The position numbers and the translations under genes were made by a program. The notes beneath the pieces were generated by a model. The model was not told the origin of the DNA and searched no databases. It saw only the letters and a list, made by a program, of their open reading frames with translations. From Leifsonia tongyongensis (lineage in GTDB: Bacteria > Actinomycetota > Actinomycetes > Actinomycetales > Microbacteriaceae), in NCBI RefSeq assembly GCF_010686705.1, contig NZ_JAAGWY010000001.1, positions 496,001-560,000 of the forward strand: DNA of 64,000 bases, read 5' to 3'. Shown here one piece after another: positions 61,201 to 64,000 of this stretch (its first letter is position 1; every line of letters starts with the position of its first letter).

Positions 61201-64000
61201 GTTGTCGATGGTCGCGCTGGTGCTGTCGGTGATCAGGTTCAGGGCGACGGATGCCCCCACACCGACGTTCGTTGAGGTGACGCCGCCGGCGGTCGGCTCC
61301 GCCTTCACCGTGCTGGCAGCGTTGCTCGCCGCCGTGATCGTCGCGTCGCCGCCGGTGAGGACGACAGTGCCGGCAACCTGCGCGGTGGTGTTCTGGTTGA
61401 TCACGGCGAGGCCGAGCGATCCGGCGACCGAGATCTTGCCGCCGCCGGCACCGCTGGTCGCCTGCGCGCCGTAGGTCGACGTGACATCGGCACCGTTCAC
61501 GGTCTCCGTCGCGGACACCGTCAGCGCCTTCGCGTGGACCGTGTCGCCGACCGGGAGGGCCGCCTGGTTGGTCACGTTCGCCAGCGTGATCGCGACGCCC
61601 GCGCCGATGGTCGCGGTCGCGCCGTGGGAGGCCGAACCGTCGGCGCTGGTGGCCGCATCCGTGTTCGCCGACGACGCCAGGGTGACGAGGCCACCCGAGG
61701 TGAGGGTGATGCCGGTTCCTTCGATCGTCGCCCTGGAGCTCGTGGTCGCGAGGTCGAGGGCGATCGCCGCAGCGACGTTCACCTTGCCGTCCGAGGTCGA
61801 TGCGCTCGGCGCCGTGGTCGAGCCGGAGGCCTTGCCACCGTTCGCGGTGCTGGTCGCATCCGCGTTCGTGCGCTGGGTCTGCACCTGCTGGTCGACACCG
61901 CTCCCGGCTCCGCCGCCGCCACCCGTGCCGGACCCGTTCGTGCTGTTCTCGGGAGCGCCCGACGCACTCGCGCTCGCAGCGGCCGCCGACGCGGAGATGC
62001 CGGAGGCCTTGAGCGTGATCGCACCGCCCGCGGTGATGCTGCGTGCCGTCGTGGCGCTGACGGTGTGGTTGGCGATCGTCAGGCCCAGACCGACACCGAT
62101 CGCCGCAGTCGATCCACCCGAGACGACCGCGCCGGCCGTCGAGGACGCGCTCGCGTTCTGCGTCGCGGTCGCGCTGAAGGCGCCGGTCAGGCTGAGGCCG
62201 CCGCCGAGCGTGCCGACCCGCGCGGTGGTGGTCACATTCGAGAGCGTCACGGCTACCGCGGGGGCGATGTCGACCTTGCCGCCGGATGCCCCCATCTTGG
62301 CTTCGGTGATCGCCGCGTCCCCGGCGGTCGCGCTCAGCGTGACGTTTGCAGCACCGGTCAGGCTGATGCCATTGTCCAGCGTGGCGCTGGTGGTGTCGGT
62401 GATCAGGTTCAGGGCGACGGATGCGCCCACACCCACGTTCGTCGAGGTGACACCGCCGGCGGTCGGCTCCGCCTTCACCGTGCTGGCAGCGTTGCTCGCG
62501 GCGATGATCATCGCGTCGCCGCCCGTGAGGACAACCGTTCCGGCAACCTGCGCGGTGGTGTTCTGGTTGATCACGGCGAGGCCGAGCGACCCCGCCACCG
62601 AGATCTTTCCGCCGCCAGCCCCGCTCGTTGCCTGCGCTCCATACGTCGACGTGACGTCTGCGCCATTCACCGTCTCGGTCGCCGACACGGTCAGCGCCTT
62701 GGCGTGCACGCTGTTGCCGGTCGGCAGCACCGCCTGATTGGCGACATTGGCAAGGGTGATCGCGACCGCGGCGCCGACGGTCGCGGTCGCGCCGTGGGAA
62801 GCTGAACCGTCGGCGCTGGTCGCCGCATCCGTGTTCGCCGACGACGCCAGCGTGACGAGCCCGCCGGAGGTCAGCGTGATCCCCGTTCCTTCAATGGTCG
62901 CCTTCGAGCTCGTGGTCGCGAGGTCGAGGGCGATCGCCGCGGCGACGTTCACCTTGCCGTCGGAGGTCGATGCGCTCGGCGCCGTGGTCGAGCCGGAGGC
63001 CTTGCCACCGTTCGCCGTGCTGGTCGCATCCGCGTTCGAGCGCTGCGTCTGCACCTGCTGGTCGACACCACCGCCGGCGCCTCCACCGCCGCCGGTACCG
63101 GATCCGTTCGCGCTGTTCTCCGGGGCGCCCGAGGCACTGGCGCTCGCGGACGCTGCCGAGGCGCTGATTCCAGATGCCTTGAGGGTGATCGCGCCCGTCG
63201 CCGTGATGCTGCGGGCCGTCGTCGCCGCGACCGTGTGGTTCGCGATCGTCAGAGCGAGTCCGACCCCGATCGCCGCCGTCGAGCCGCCGGCCACTACCGC
63301 ACCCGCCGTCGAGGACGCACTTGCGTTCTGGGTCGCCGCGCCCGTGAACGCACCGGTCAGCGACATCGTGCCGTCGGTGCCGACGCGCGCGGTGGTGGTC
63401 ACATTCGAGAGGGTCACCGCGATGGCAGGGGCGATGTCGACCTTGCCGCCGGACGCGCCCATCTTCGCCTCGGTGATCGCGGCATCCACGGCCGTCGCGC
63501 TGAGGCTGACATTGTGGGCACCGGTCAGGCTCACCGCGTTGTCGATGGTGGCGGTCGTCGTGTCGGTGATCAGGTTCAGGGCGACGGATGCACCTACACC
63601 CACGCTCGTCGTGGTGACACCCCCAGCCGTCGGCTCCGCCTTCACGGTGCTCGCAGCCTTACTCGCCGCCATGATCGTCGCGTCGCCGCCGGTCAAGACG
63701 ACCGGGCCGGCCACCTGGGCGGTGGTCGTCTGGTTGATCACGGCGAGGCCGAGCGATCCGGCGACCGAGATCTTGCCGCCGCCAGCCCCGCTGGTCGCCT
63801 GCGCGCCATACGTTGAAACCGCATCCGCACCGTTCACCGTCTCGGTCGCGGAAACGGTCAGCGCCTTCGCGCGCACGCTGTCACCGGCCGGCAGCATCGC
63901 CTGGTTCGTCACGTTCGCGAGGGTGATCGCGACCGCGGCACCGATGGTCGCGGTCGCGCCGTGGGAGGCCGAACCGTCCGCGCTCGTGGCCGCGTCCGTG
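43246..64000 (-). CDS. Giant repeat-containing, LAxTG-anchored surface protein (5' end beyond window)
   Basis: One open frame codes at least 6,917 residues; it is still open, and still in the same repeat, at the right edge. Composition is Ala/Thr/Val/Gly/Ser-rich with very few cysteines (in close pairs), as in exported beta-strand-repeat adhesins. From N to C it has five 390-residue modules (58.3-64 kb), diverged related repeats, a carbohydrate-binding-like insert (about 52.95-53.09 kb) and six copies of a FxxGxxVxY...GGLxxGxxYYV motif (54.5-55.0 and 48.3-49.3 kb). These are followed by RTX-like GGAGNDxF segments (44.2-45.0 kb), a Calx-beta-like domain near 43.6 kb, a proline/glycine linker, then LAATG (43345-43359), a hydrophobic stretch and ARRRGAAR. 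The tail is a class-E-type sortase signal. Likely role: cell-surface adhesion; inferred. Confidence 0.9.
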   Translation of the reverse strand, partial: TDAATSADGSASHGATATIGAAVAITLANVTNQAMLPAGDSVRAKALTVSATETVNGADAVSTYGAQATSGAGGGKISVAGSLGLAVINQTTTAQVAGPVVLTGGDATIMAASKAASTVKAEPTAGGVTTTSVGVGASVALNLITDTTTATIDNAVSLTGAHNVSLSATAVDAAITEAKMGASGGKVDIAPAIAVTLSNVTTTARVGTDGTMSLTGAFTGAATQNASASSTAGAVVAGGSTAAIGVGLALTIANHTVAATTARSITATGAITLKASGISASAASASASASGAPENSANGSGTGGGGGAGGGVDQQVQTQRSNADATSTANGGKASGSTTAPSASTSDGKVNVAAAIALDLATTSSKATIEGTGITLTSGGLVTLASSANTDAATSADGSASHGATATVGAAVAITLANVANQAVLPTGNSVHAKALTVSATETVNGADVTSTYGAQATSGAGGGKISVAGSLGLAVINQNTTAQVAGTVVLTGGDAMIIAASNAASTVKAEPTAGGVTSTNVGVGASVALNLITDTTSATLDNGISLTGAANVTLSATAGDAAITEAKMGASGGKVDIAPAVAVTLSNVTTTARVGTLGGGLSLTGAFSATATQNASASSTAGAVVSGGSTAAIGVGLGLTIANHTVSATTARSITAGGAITLKASGISASAAAASASASGAPENSTNGSGTGGGGGAGSGVDQQVQTQRTNADATSTANGGKASGSTTAPSASTSDGKVNVAAAIALDLATTSSRATIEGTGITLTSGGLVTLASSANTDAATSADGSASHGATATIGAGVAITLANVTNQAALPVGDTVHAKALTVSATETVNGADVTSTYGAQATSGAGGGKISVAGSLGLAVINQNTTAQVAGTVVLTGGDATITAASNAASTVKAEPTAGGVTSTNVGVGASVALNLITDSTSATIDNGVSLTGAANVTLSATAGDAAITEAKMGASGGKVDIAPAVAVTLSNVTTTARVGTLGTALSLTGSFSGTATQNASASSTAGAVVSGGSTAAIGVGLGLTIANHTVTATTARSITAGGAITLKASGISASAAAASASASGAPENNASGSGTGGGGGAGSGVDQQVQTQRTNADATSTANGGKTSGSGTAPSASTSDGKVNVAAAIALDLATTVSRATIEHPGLALTAGGLVTLASSANTDAATSADGSASHGATATIGAAVAITLSNVTNQAILPTGDTIHAKALTVSATETVNGADVTSTYGAQATSGAGGGKISVAGSLGLAVINQTTTAEVAGTVVLTGGDANIIAASKAASTVKAEPTAGGVTATNVGVGASVALNLITDTTTATLDNGISLMGAANVTMSATAGDAAITEAKMGATGGKVDIAPAVAVTLSNVTTTARVGTLGGALALSGSFSGSATQNASASSTAGAVVAGGATAAIGVGVALTIANHTVTATTARSITAGGDIALRSSGISASAAAASASASGAPENSANGSGTGGGGAAGNGVDQQVQTQRSNADATSTANGGKASGSTASPSASTSDGKVNVAAAVGIDIATVVSKATIENAGLALTAGGLVTLASSANTDAASSADGSASHGATATIGAGVAITLANVTNQAILPTGDTVKAHALTVSATVTPNGTDTTSTYGAASVAGAGQGKISVAGSVAIAIINQATQAELAGTVTLTGGDVAVTAASKATSTVTAEPTPGGVTATNVGVGASVALNLITDTTKAVLDDGITVVGARNFTLAATAGDLATTDAKMGASGGKVDVSPAVAITISNVTTTAAIGTLPGSGTIVLTGSFSATATQTAGAVTSAGSVASGGSTASIGVALALNLVTHTVSSTTGRNITSAGSIAFGAFGSSVDGASASASASGAPQQGDSGAPAGGVDGQAQKERTNAISTDTANGGSGSSASANPSASTSDGKVSVAAGVALNIANVSATSILPDGLTLIAGGAVSLKSSENVDGTVKADGKAVKATNVGVGAAVALNLVTITNRSFIGERTHVTSNGFDLEATMTALGTDTTHTFTVEADAGAGSKKVGIAGALALNLVTDNTEAYVPGSAIVAAGTGDITLIAQNLRSDSAKALADASIGGGGTVGVGASVAINVLTTNVTRAEVQDGASLTGGRNVTLAATSAEPVVNMVTAGSAGSSVAVSPAVGINIVVNTTIARIGTPGAGTIAATGAVQLRATHTGSASITGDAKAASSSVAVGAIIAVNVLTVTTTAALARNISGTSVVLAATTTTAGSADVTASAQGTTPGTGGSSDGQAKNSVQNTPSTAGNESRLPTGDQSAGGAVGNANSESGGQSGQSSGQGVGVGAAVSVNVVTDTNTAGVADGLTVTAAGAIQVSATNATDATAKSVGTSTAINSNNIGAGIGLNVATIVNRGSIGVGATVTGGSIIVQAVTPPQTENDFTAWGLSAAGGAGDVSVAGSVAVQVIGFENTAVIGAGSKVSAAGALVLAASNPMGLQTIAGAGGLSLDGSGVGAAIAVSVLNVSTRAFVDSNIQQPTTVNAGGAMSLSASASLVPLGISIIPSVKVPDVTSVAVAGGAGTSGVAVGGAFIVDVFNLTTQAFIANNASVNQSVAGSPGQSISITASDDIRVLELAGSLGLSLGSVGVGISVIVGVINKDVRAFIGRSVVASAGGSVTLRATDPQNFTEIAIGAAASQSVGVTGSIIVLVLNPSDSAPGTRAYIDGGPRQATVVHAGGDVTIQAADDASNIGLYAGQVSVGGSAGVGISSAVLVRSGIVDAWIGAGDDIWAKGPTGLTIGATQHEDVTLIAVGGTVGGSAAVAGSATVDVLNNTTHAHIDRGATINSNNAGASSTEGVSLSATDTTTIKGVAGQLSVGGSAGIGAGADVELLNKDTQAWVAPQVAITANGSVTIDAASNENVISISAGVSAGGSVGVALNAAVSVFTIVTKAFVGEVCSAQAVNATSCATSRATILAGGSARISANEQLTLNVIAGSIAIGGEVGVGASAAVPIVNKTTTSFIGDNSVVRALGNGAGLTVDTGGYSVTPVDTRFTPSAAIEGDSRTIDLGYTHGFTEGQQVLYDDGGGTPIGGLVQGNVYYVHVVSAHEVQLSATQGGPSILLSVPVRGGESQRLMATDHAATPQAPGQYFTPSSDVSGNVINLPYDLTVNTGDPVVYRAGGGTAIGGLVDGHTYYAIVVGPHAIELADSACHANPGGSNCGGAVQTPLTLNKATAGADRAHSILKQGDQPPGDAASVSGQHVIVPNAASGFHGVSVTANNSDDIGGFGVAAGFGTVGVSVSGSVNVVTANTTAFIGRIAQVNVNNAGASSAQSVIVGAGNAFQLLIVAASVAAGAVGVGANAAVGIVTLNTDSVIGTGAVVNAARDVVVAANASDQITAVAAAAAGGAVGVAGVVSVIVLNTHTYADTGLGVAITAGNNALFSAADATKITVVSGGAAVGAVGVGVGVAVTSLTKDTRAFIGAGSAVDALAHQPGVALAGIDDGTVSGSGFGTLSAFNGLAVQARSSENVFGMAVAAGGGFVGVAGGLNVTLLHATTLAFIDSNALNRTRINLQAGAGSQQSVNVAAADQVTTFTIGGGLGAGFVGVAGGIDIGIADITSQAYIGGSATLHAAKDVAFYALAIKKIQTYAVSIGGGFVGVAGSVSVWSVGTAPTGSYNEGSYGQDKGAWSSTTTYAQGDVVTGSDGKRYGAKVAHPTLDPVADTAGTQWEGSTDALSPSSGKPDAAAEAGGHANGSGTGGYTGILDGTSNLHNTSDNTNGRMQPTLGSANTSVHGSAPSSNIVSAEFSNASVPQGTVATIGAGTVIVAGGSVSVGAGENLAVNGLAGTAAGGAVAVGGSVLILGLTSNVEAFIQTGASVTAGGNVNVKAQLTETDNGLVFAGVGGAVAVTGQVVLITSHATQNAHIDDGAVIPTAGGTVDVEAIGTRTISPLAIGGSIGLVAAGASVAVALVDGDTTATIGNVSIGSLLAPAGGVKEVAQSTIVVPVQTYSVSVGVGGGISGAVAVAAISGTTTAFYNGHAILSGGASITANSTTTPTTSTLSVATGAFAAGINLARATTSRSAIARFTSSASVAAGGAVVVGATSQNHANATTPSVTLSLIGFSLLLPIATISGATESHLDGVVSASGSIAVTASGQNQATATAFVVGITLVGGGQGTSALATVAQSADVLASVGPTASLRSFGAVQVTATIVSDGTHGNYAAATITSGGGGLISAGFFLASAILAGATTAELRAPVFSSGSISVVAAGDSTVNASTTSFGLSGFGVTVALVDAEIQQSAGVVAIVSGGTLSSTGAVRIAATNANHATVSTDAASIGLFTGALNAATALVAAETRAELADPIIVSHGLQVTSDATNSASSTSQVVSIGVVSGAFGDTIAQIMVTAGVRALVDSSATTVNAGTGDVFLRATSVNTALARPSQVSVGLFTMAGLSPTATVAAPTRAEFDGGTTASGAFSVTATGHNSATATVKVDNFSIAGVTGVVALADVTSSAAIAAVVASSARITARGQFTVSAQTPGGTSADAEVSSNTGGVISGGVFFARARIGSPVTASMDGALLASTGAAVGASATNTVTAVANALNISVASFNAALVDAELLSSAGVTAHYGAGALATSGLASVIASSSATVSANTDTLSVGALVLGLTLPTARIDAGTAADFGGGLTGATGLTVQSTATNSATTTAGARNYGLVTVGSSSPVALITSNAVTQANVDAGALLNAPSATVAVVATATNGVTAKGGSVNGGLGTVSTANPAATDNARTFARMLGAAHGATPTTPGAASITVQASSGDTSTALISDTSGAGVAISNAGATATTATTVETDFASAGAPIATVGNITIGVASNPVSISSALSTSVGILLNISSNNARVVTNPTVNLTIAAGARIFAGGTITVSAQQNTTAPPSPNHSDFDGNGGVNTGTDTITLTAPHSFTTGGTVTYTNNGGGTVGGLINNAQYNVIVVNPNAVQLGSIFDGTHIDPVTDIIQFGAQVGSTFVPLSHNLHEGDFVIYIVPQGGSAVPGLVSGHRYRVHVVDASSIQLFDATTPTTPVGASGGNVTGGNTISVANGYSNGNAVTYTAPPALHTFTTDQVEIAVDGSHNPIISGNPPAVQFVNDNTITIQSHGFSTGQAVVYEGATDPVGGLVNGHTYFVIVLNNNQIRLAANLCDATGTCVDGSNNPIPVTPIGLTPDRSDAGRAVVHGFWAPGQQPILGLNDGGRYYIVGATSTSFQLATTPGGAPIALNGSGVVGVGNFTPAPVDLGVGSGPQDLVVDLTAPGSGTQTLSAVGIGGSTAGGGQLSTATVNGSGGGIISSSHANTNANETAVVTVNIGGANTSITALGSIIVTTNSNAGVSADSANGGGGLVAIGSAAATASTTTSTTVDIGGGTTITAGADVTINPLTFGQVQALSQSSAGGLGAGVTSEAGGTMTISTVTNVAGTIIAGNDLGVSAHTGAFGNVSTSAEGGGLGVDAHAGECGSPGCDLNIGITTTVDLQPGAHLTADNVNVTASVDSVFAHNNAHTHARAVGAASDATANTNVTSNTTVHLEHDVKIVGYETVTLKAVHNAITLIASSDAHCGCLGGDTNSTSNIGYNSESNVTADAGSVIRTALLDVEALQLLTNWSRPTNSDGAAFDGGGSHGGTTENARRVIDWHATVFLHAADPQLVIDANGTIVKLFAVTVKDDLGNTYGLGSTIPAGRIIEVQDINNTGGAQAIFFANIPDSLAGGSPPAGIITGTDGRFIAQNTFDFVKLFNSSSRTMVVHAINVVNLTSVAATISVKVQNSAGFLFTIGQPIFTPTAVDVENFLVSGNGTAELIIDGRIYNPIGSTRIDNQHGDILAGPDGTLVVTNTLVILADNGTIGILFNGLFSLRIPIPVILVQSDFTVDNVDPTRFVSLIADARDDVVLDITSILRGPATAFTPTIPLIHAGRNIDIVLGDSLQGDDVPTFTSTFFQVDVFQAPQFTVTVPPTGQYRVFFHPDPAGPYVYNDNVIVAFGTLNNPYPSTYVFQDLSAGNDINVRHTAARAVLNIDAHTNVDATLTGVELPTPFSTSDHAGEIDFFTNGSIIDTETVSDLRVGTITSTASDVTLIAADTSGASIFDVGGITDGSARVTGNTITLLAFFGSIGFLVPAVNYLEIHSSNAARGSVLAVAALGIYLVQTTGALFVNLVESLFGDVELIDQNGSILNNVDGTTATVIGANIDLIAHNGSIGAASATGLSDITIDTNAAAGGRLYALTDRTSAALPGTVPPNGDIYLTEASGALNVLRAESVFGDVRLTIPFVATRTDANLNLLAGGSTLDGTTTLTEGRIVALGSVLLRIGDDFQSATTSLIQGATVTIIGEYLQNPAAPLGSTMHFAGMVTGHPTNIFGGAGVDTFFFDHTFLGGQTNVYGGPTAGASPTGLPDGNDTFVVDHLQTMSTTHIDASGDVYNGLPVRDSLLLDGQGGNNTYIATTWGSVDPLNHDYLINVLNSGARGGLNTLTVNGSDGPDVFLLRGAAIIPDQPGAVDPAFVALLHGILDAERIAYDDHINSRLTVNGLGGNDLFVVDDNSAITTLDGGAGNDRFIVGQLYATPRIPPAVHPEDQFPTVPTRLGLLSNGISFPTTIYGGAGNDTFTIRHNLAELRVEAGTGNDAFLIVVARQPSAKAYLTNGAVSLDGGVGASTVHVTAFDSLGGFVSNINGVTGEGLHVTMHNFAAKATLALFTGTVPTPSPLLLPGEDPPPVVEVPLAVPAAPTAQVIITESNGGTVVRPGGPTRDSYTIRLSTPPTAPVLITISAAFGGGAPYAQLSIDGGVTFADSVVLEFAAGDMGPKEVIVQLNAGVTTLPPGSAVETISHSAESDDPAYAHAPIRNVYVNQPPLKPVPPPTPPVTPPHGNAGGTGTGAGAGTGTAGATGAATGTGGLAATGSSTLGLAGLAGALLTILLGLGLLLARRRGAAR
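43345..43359 (-). other. LAATG sortase recognition motif
   Basis: LAATG is followed by SSTLGLAGLAG, a hydrophobic stretch ALLTILLGLGLLLA and the basic end RRRGAAR, 35 residues in all to the stop. LAxTG is the pentapeptide used by class E sortases in high-GC actinobacteria. No sortase gene is in the window. Confidence 0.85.
44215..44970 (-). other. RTX-like calcium-binding repeats in the giant protein
   Basis: Segments IYGGAGNDTFTI, GLGGNDLFVVDD, LDGGAGNDRFIVG and GGAGVDTFFFDH follow the GGxGxDx(L/F)x pattern of calcium-binding beta-rolls. They are spread out rather than in a tight array. Calcium could stiffen the stalk near the wall anchor. Confidence 0.6.
52945..53092 (-). other. Carbohydrate-binding-like insert (CBM5/12 pattern) in the giant protein
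   Basis: The segment starts GAWSSTTTYAQGDVVTGSDG, continues KRYGAKVAHPTLDP and ends TQWE. This is the W...Y..GD.V...G..Y......W pattern of chitin-binding type-3/CBM5/12 modules. It interrupts the otherwise monotonous repeat. Suggests glycan binding by the surface protein; not proof. Confidence 0.6.
58370..64000. repeat. 390-residue (1,170-bp) tandem coding repeats
   Basis: The same landmark (gcgatgtcgaccttgcc or its variant) recurs at 63431, 62264, 61094, 59924 and 58754, giving periods of 1167, 1170, 1170 and 1170 bp. The units after the first two landmarks are nearly the same at the DNA level over long runs; the one near 58.7 kb is more diverged, and a further faded unit seems to lie near 57.2 kb. 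Each unit contains a Gly-rich linker (GSGTGGGGGAG) and a VDQQVQTQR segment. More copies probably lie beyond the right edge. Confidence 0.9.

Noticed and set aside
58370-64000. Regular repeats considered as a CRISPR or satellite array
   Set aside because: The period is 1,170 bp, a multiple of three, and the frame stays open; these are protein modules.

Overview
The window looks like chromosomal DNA of a high-GC, plant- or soil-associated actinobacterium, most like Microbacteriaceae. Supporting signs are the GC-rich codon use, GTG starts, several carbohydrate ABC importers encoded without their ATPase, LacI/GntR/IclR regulators, DUF805- and TelA-type genes, and a sortase signal of the LAxTG type at the C-terminus of a giant surface protein. 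Genus assignment is inference; there is no rRNA or intact tRNA here.

Region 1 (1-16.5 kb) is a sugar catabolism island. On the minus strand it has a partial sugar-binding lipoprotein (1-814), then an importer operon (binding protein 6200, two permeases, GH36-type alpha-galactosidase) and an enolase-superfamily sugar-acid dehydratase translationally coupled to its FadR-type GntR regulator. An aldose-epimerase-like protein coupled to an SMP-30-type lactonase follows. Then come an SDR dehydrogenase, an IclR regulator, a FAD plus Fe-S lactate-dehydrogenase-type oxidoreductase, and an FAH-family hydrolase coupled to a second SDR. Together these match the non-phosphorylative L-fucose/L-rhamnose-type route: mutarotase, dehydrogenase, lactonase, dehydratase, second dehydrogenase, diketo-acid hydrolase giving pyruvate plus lactate, then lactate oxidation. 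A shared AT-rich motif lies upstream of the two binding-protein genes and the dehydratase-gntR operon and is the likely GntR operator.

Region 2 (16.5-17.4 kb) is a scar: a decayed tRNA-like sequence, a strong terminator, and the C-terminal stub of a UvrD-type helicase.

Region 3 (17.4-26.4 kb) is a second glycan system. A minus-strand operon (binding protein, two permeases, a 776-aa protein of unknown family, a LacI regulator) is divergent from a GH127 beta-L-arabinofuranosidase. Two near-identical palindromes sit at the two divergent promoters and are probable LacI operators.

Region 4 (26.4-36.9 kb) holds small membrane proteins, lipoproteins, a YibE/F protein, a SnoaL-like protein and a MerR regulator, many of them hypothetical. 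Region 5 (36.9-43.2 kb) has housekeeping-type genes: glycerate kinase, an SRPBCC protein, a lipid kinase, an NlpC/P60 hydrolase and TelA. Three copies of a 60-bp palindromic intergenic repeat occur here.

Region 6 (43.2 kb to the right edge) is a single reading frame of at least 6,917 residues on the minus strand, whose 5' end lies beyond the window. It encodes a giant, repeat-built, probably wall-anchored surface protein. It has five 390-residue modules that are highly similar, a carbohydrate-binding-like insert, RTX-like glycine/aspartate repeats and a C-terminal LAATG sorting signal.
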